Assembly (NCBI GenBank): GCA_006503535.1
Contig: QYRS01000007.1
Coordinates: forward strand, 372,001 to 436,000
Source of the DNA: Arthrinium phaeospermum
Taxonomy: Eukaryota; Ascomycota; Sordariomycetes; Amphisphaeriales; Apiosporaceae
Length of the DNA stretch: 64,000 nucleotides
Reading direction: 5' to 3'
Part shown: piece by piece, positions 59,416-64,000 of the stretch
Layout of the letters: every line of letters starts with the position of its first letter
How positions within the stretch are numbered: position 1 is the stretch's first letter
The notes under the pieces: model-generated
Databases searched by the model: none
Seen by the model: the letters and a program-made list of their open reading frames with translations, nothing else
Told to the model about the DNA's origin: nothing
Translations under genes and position numbers: made by a program

Positions 59416-61505
59416 ATGTCCGCCTCTGTTCAGGGAAACGCCGGCCTGTGCTGGAAGTGCCAGGCCATCCTCAATGCGCAGTATTCCGAGGCCCTCAACT
59501 TAGCAGAAACCGATTACGACCGAACGTTATACACAAGCGATCCGTTACAAGCTACAGCCTCAGCCGGATGCCCTCTTTGCTGTCATCTACTGCATTCATT
59601 CCGTGATCCGGACAGGGCCGGTTTGCAACGATTGATTAGAGCCGCGGAAGATGGGACTCTGGAATTTGATGTCGCCTATGAGCATTCAGTTGATGCTAAT
59701 TCCGCTGAAGGGTCTCCATGGATTGCGTTATATCTGGATACGAAAAGAGCGAGTCCCAAGAATGAGATGGGGGATACATATGAGACTATCATGAACTTAT
59801 TCCCCGAAACTGGTGAGCCCGCGTGTAGCAATCTCTTGAAGAGGCGACTCTTGACAGCAGTCTCAGAAACGCTCCGATTCGCAAACCACGGGGAAGTCCA
59901 CCGCAGCACAAATTCGGAGCCAAGCAGGGCAATAGCTGCGGATTGGCTGTATCAGTGTGTGAATACACACCCGACCTGCAAGAGCTTAGTCGACAAGGTG
60001 GCGACCCGACCATCTCGTGTGCTTGATTGCAGCACAGAAACGCCAAAGCTTCTGGTGGTCCGCGACGACACTCCCCCGTTCCTGTATGCTACAATGAGCC
60101 ATTGCTGGGGCGGCCACGTACCGTTGCGCTTATTGTCTGACAACATCGACGACTTGCAGGTAGAGCTACCGGTCGCCCAACTATCCCAGTCGTTCCGAGA
60201 CGCCATCCAAGTCCTAAAGTGGCTCGGTCTCAGCTATCTCTGGATCGACAGTCTCTGTATCATCCAAAACTCGCCAGCAGACTGGGAAAAGGAGTCGGCA
60301 CTGATGGCCGAGGTCTACTCCAATTCACACTGCAACATTGCGGCCGCTCATGCTTCGAACGGAACCCATGGATGTTTCACGGAGCGAGATCCTCACCTAG
60401 TTAAGCCGTTGAAGGTTGAGTTGAACTGGGGCCTGAACCCTGGCGTGTACTACGCCGTGCACGACGACATCTGGCAGCACAACGTGATGGAGACGCCGCT
60501 GAACTCGCGAGCCTGGGTGTGCCAAGAGCGGTACCTGGCCCCACGAAATTTGTTCTTTGGCGAGACACAGCTTTTCTGGGAATGTTACGACTGTTCAGCG
60601 TGCGAAACGTTCCCGGCTGGCCTGCCGCCCGGCCTGAGCAAGATGGTCAAAATGTCCGATCCGCATACCAGCGGTGCCGCGGTCCGGCGTCGACGGTCCT
60701 TGTCAGAGGAACCAGAGCTCGACGCGTTGAGCTTGTGGGGGGAGATAGTCGGCCAATACTCCAAGGGCCAACTCACGTTCCCGGGCGACAAGCTCGTGGC
60801 GGTCTCCGGGCTGGCGTCAAGAATGCAGAAGCATGTCCGATCCGAGTACCTCTCTGGGTTATGGCGGAAAAACCTGGCTGCTCAACTACTCTGGGAAATA
60901 AATTTGGATGCTCCTGGAGAACGTCTCGATTTCTACACCGCACCAAGCTGGTCGTGGGCCTCGGTGCACGGCGTGATCGAGCAGGCTTGCGATATGGAAC
61001 GCACGGATGACGTTCTTCTGGAAATCCAAGAAGCTCAAACGCAAATTGTTAGCGAGGCGAATCCCTTTGGCCAAGTCAAAGCTGGGTATATTCGGGCTAG
61101 GGGCTTCCTGGCTAAGGCCGGAGTTCACGTCAAGCAAGGGTCATATTATTTTGTTTCCTACCGTATGTTCATTCATGATAAGGAGGTCGGTGAAGCAGTT
61201 ATTGAGCACTATAAGCGAGGAGACGCCCCGCGGCAAACCCAGCCGAAAACGTTGTAAAATACTACGGGTTGTATTATCTCCCGGTACGCATAAGGGGATC
61301 GACTACTTATATCGAAGGTCTGGTCTTGAGAGAAAACTCCCCTGGTTCTGGAGAGTTTGTCAGGTTTGGGATATTTTGGCTCAGGCCAGAAGAAGTAGGG
61401 TCGTTTCAAGCTGTATGTCGCGAGCACTCCACAGGGTCCCGACAAGAGGGACGCACAGAAGACACGAAAGAATGGGGCCCGAAACTGGAATTCGCTCTCA
61501 TTTGA
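59416..61505 (+). CDS. HET-domain protein (heterokaryon incompatibility), with a frame break near the 3' end
   Basis: An open frame of 613 codons from 59416. The HET domain is unmistakable: ATMSHCWGG (about residue 228), LSYLWIDSLCIIQNSPADW, then NSHCNIAAAHASNGTHGCF and SRAWVCQERYLAPRNLFF. The N-terminus has CWKCQAIL and GCPLCCHLLHS, a cysteine-rich segment common in this family. The frame stops at 61257, but the next frame continues as typical C-terminal HET-protein sequence (YYLPVRIRGSTTYIEGLVL, FGIFWLRPEEVGSFQAVC) to 61505. A single missing base, most simply in the CCCC run at 61226-61229, accounts for this. Such proteins can trigger cell death on non-self recognition, and the effect depends on the intact C-terminus. 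The break may be an assembly error or an inactive allele. Confidence 0.88.
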
Positions 61506-61541
61506 TCGTGTATTCTGTACCACAGTAAAATGAATGCCATG

Positions 61542-63425
61542 CTACTTCAACCACTTCATAAACGAGGGTAAAGCGTCAAACGGCCCAATGTGCGCGACGT
61601 GCCCATCCGGCCTGATGTAAACGTATCCCGCACCGCCTTCGAAACCATATCGTTCGTGCAGAACGCCATCGACGTCCATGTAACAACTGCAATCCGACGA
61701 CGACGACAGCCTGCTGCCGCCCGAAGAGGGACTGGCGAGTAGAACGTGCACCAAGGCGGCAGCGCCCGGATTCTCCTCCTGGAACGTTTCCGCTGCCTGC
61801 TGCAGGTCATCCACCAACGCTGCCTCCGACGGCGTAACTCCGGAAAAGAATAGCAGGTGGTGCTTATCAGGCACCAAGAGCTGGTGCAGTCGCATTTGCC
61901 CCTTCTTCTGCTTCTGCTTCTCCCCTTCTTCCCCACAAAACTCAAGAATAGGTCCATCCGGCGCTCGATCCCCACCCAGCACGGGCCCCGAGAACCCCTC
62001 AGCGGTTCCGACGATAGAGCTGTGGCGGTAGCGGATGCCGAGCTGGGACGCGAAGCGGAACGCGTGGTTGCGGCGCGCCTCGTCGCCGAGGAGCCAGGGC
62101 AGAACCCAGGGAGCCAGCAGGTTGCGGAAGAAGAGCCACAGCCAGCTTTGCGAGGCCGTCAGGTTGAACAACCAGTCGGACGATCCCAGGATCCGCAGGC
62201 CGACGGGCCGGCGTTCCTCGTTATACGAGTCGAGGAAAGCGTCCGGCTGCTCGCCTCGGATAACGCGCGCGAGCTTCCAGCCCAGGTTGACCGAGTCTTG
62301 GACTTATGAGACAGTTAGCAGCATGGCTACGACAGGGAGATACGGTAAGGGAAAGAGGGAATAATTGATTGAAAAGAAAGACTTACTTCCCGTGTTCATT
62401 CCCTGCCCGCCGGCCGGCGAGTGGATATGCGCCGCATCCCCCGCCAGCAGCAAGCGCCCGTCGCGGTAGTTGGTGGAGACGCGGTGGTGCAACTTGAAGC
62501 GGGTCATCCAGATGGGGTCGAAGAGCTCCCCGGCGGAGCCGCCAGGGACCATGTACTCGAGCCACTTCTGGAAGTCGCCGAGGACGGGCTCTTCCGTGGC
62601 ACGGACGCCCGGCCGCGACGCCACGAGGCGTACGACGTCGTTCCCCAGGGGAAATAGCAGCAGCAGGCCGTACCGCATGCAGATCCGGAAGCGGTTGCGC
62701 GGCATGGACGTGTTGCGGATGTGCGCGTCGCATAGGATGAAGTCTTGCGGGTACGCGTCGCCCTCGTAGGCGACCGCGGCCGCGTGCCGCACGACGCTGT
62801 GCGCACCGTCCGCGCCGACGACGTATTTGGCGCGGACTATCTCTGTCTCTTGGGATTCGCTCTGGCCTTCGCGGCTGGCATCGCCTCGTGTTGACGACGC
62901 CGACGAACTTGGCAGTGATGAGGACGGCGATGTCACCTTCCTCAAGGTCACCGTCACACCGTCAGCGTCTTGCACCACCGACGTCGCCTCAGTGCCGAAC
63001 TCGACGGCGCGGCCGTAGCGGGTGGCGAGGCAGTTGGCGAGGAAGCCCTCGGTCTCGCTCTGGGGCGCCAGAACGGTGTGGGGGAAGGCCGAGTCGCGAG
63101 TGGCGCGGAGGCCGCCGAGGTCGAGGTCGGCCGCCTTCTTGCCGTTAACGAAGATGGCGCCGCCCAGACCGAGGTTGCCGCGCTCGACGAGGCACTCAAC
63201 CGGGCCATGCCGGCCCATGAGCTCGAGACTGCGCGGCTGCAGGGCGAGGGCCTTGGACTTGTCGGACCGCTGGCCAATCTTGTCCACGATGCGGAAAGGG
63301 ATGCCCTGCGCCGCCAGCTCGAGGGCCATGGTGGTGCCCGTGGGCCCGCTGCCGATGATCAGGACGTCGGTGGTGGTCTGGGCCATAGCGGTAGCAGTAG
63401 TAGTAAGAGAGTCAATGGTAGGCAT
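61542..63425 (-). CDS. FAD-dependent aromatic-ring monooxygenase (PHBH/phenol-hydroxylase type)
   Basis: Two exons, 63425-62387 and 62302-61542, in phase (GGAA|GTAAGT...CATAAG|TC), give 599 residues; a later Met at 63386 is an alternative start. The three flavin signatures are present: GSGPTG (residues 25-30), the DG motif GADGAHSVVR, and the GD motif LLAGDAAHIHSPAGGQGMN, followed by QDSVNLGWKLARV. The last 180 residues form a thioredoxin-like end domain (YVYIRPDGHVAHIG) as in phenol and resorcinol hydroxylases. NAD(P)H-dependent hydroxylation of a phenolic substrate is the expected reaction. A Ser-rich insertion (SSSLPSSSASS) near residue 175 is unusual but lies in a loop. It could serve the polyketide pathway or the catabolism of phenolics; it is 12 kb from the cluster edge. 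Confidence 0.9.
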
Positions 63426-64000
63426 TCAGCATGGGAAGTATCAAAACTTTCTGAATGAGTTATCACATCTTGCATATGAACCAAGAAGATCACGGTGCTT
63501 GTTGGGAGTCCTACTTATACTTGCCCTTCGCGACGCGTTGTCGACCAAAGTTACACTCCATCGATTGGATTTCAGCGGCCGCGAGCCCCGATCTACACGA
63601 TGCCGACAGGCAATGAGTTGTGTGCCAGCTAGCTCAAATGGAACGCAGTCGGCGGTTCAACCTTTACGAGGCCCGACCTGCTTGTACCTAGTAGTCTGGA
63701 GAATCGGGGTCGCATAACTCAGCTGCGAAGTGCGTGGCCCAGTTTTCCCTCCCATGAGGGCATGACGCCGGCTTTACGACTCGACAGCCTCTCACATTGC
63801 ATCAGTGACACGCCAATGCGGGGCGAGATCCTTCTTAGGTTCTGAAACATCGCTCCTCGCTCTAGGTCAGTAGTGCGGTCTGTAGACAGCGACTAGTATC
63901 AGTCGATCTTGATACATGGCATATCGTGACACCCGCGTTGTGTAATCAGTTGCGTTTTAGTGCGGTTGGGGAGACATCCATCTTCTGGTCGCGGTTCCGG
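63426..64000. other. Upstream region of the monooxygenase, no gene recognised
   Basis: The first bases are the monooxygenase promoter side. The remaining sequence to the window edge shows no gene. Confidence 0.4.

Noticed and set aside
1..64000. tRNA genes, rRNA, CRISPR arrays, riboswitches, telomere repeats
   Set aside because: I looked for conserved tRNA arm words, regular spacer arrays and TTAGGG runs and found none that hold up by eye. A tRNA scan would be decisive.

Overview
The window reads as a gene-rich piece of a filamentous ascomycete genome (Pezizomycotina, most likely a Sordariomycete; this is inference). The evidence is GC-rich coding sequence, short GT-AG introns of about 45-75 bases with CTAAC-like branch points, fungal-only families (HET domain, fungal rhodopsin-like receptor, OTT_1508-like deaminase, non-reducing polyketide synthase) and one very AT-rich transposon-like island.

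Layout. 1-20 kb holds housekeeping and accessory genes: a small membrane protein, L-galactonate dehydratase, a secreted SURNod19-like protein, a flavoprotein fused to ankyrin-like repeats, a decayed C2H2 zinc-finger gene, an OTT_1508-like deaminase, a GH29 alpha-L-fucosidase and an amino-acid transporter. 20-25 kb has a secreted cysteine-rich protein and two stretches of unrecognised coding sequence that look broken. 25-49 kb looks like a secondary-metabolite cluster: aldo/keto reductase, a very large polyketide synthase, two P450s separated by a TIR element, a GMC oxidoreductase and a metallo-beta-lactamase-fold hydrolase. 49-52.5 kb is a gene desert. 52.5-64 kb carries a fungal rhodopsin-domain receptor, an SDR, an F-box-like protein, a HET-domain protein and an FAD monooxygenase.

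The most unusual object is the synthase. Its first domain is a ketoreductase of the 6-methylsalicylic-acid-synthase type, sitting where non-reducing synthases normally carry the SAT starter-loading domain. It is followed in the same reading frame by KS, then AT, PT, two ACPs, a C-methyltransferase and a thioesterase. In the cluster the synthase would build a methylated, possibly partly reduced aromatic polyketide. The AKR, P450s, GMC enzyme and perhaps the lactonase-like hydrolase would tailor it. No pathway regulator or exporter is visible inside the cluster.

A caution applies to the whole window. At least four otherwise well-preserved genes (synthase, fucosidase, cysteine-rich protein, HET) contain single-base frame breaks, mostly at runs of G or C. 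This looks more like homopolymer sequencing error than biology, but it cannot be decided from the sequence alone. Exon boundaries given below were derived by hand from splice consensus, phase and protein continuity.
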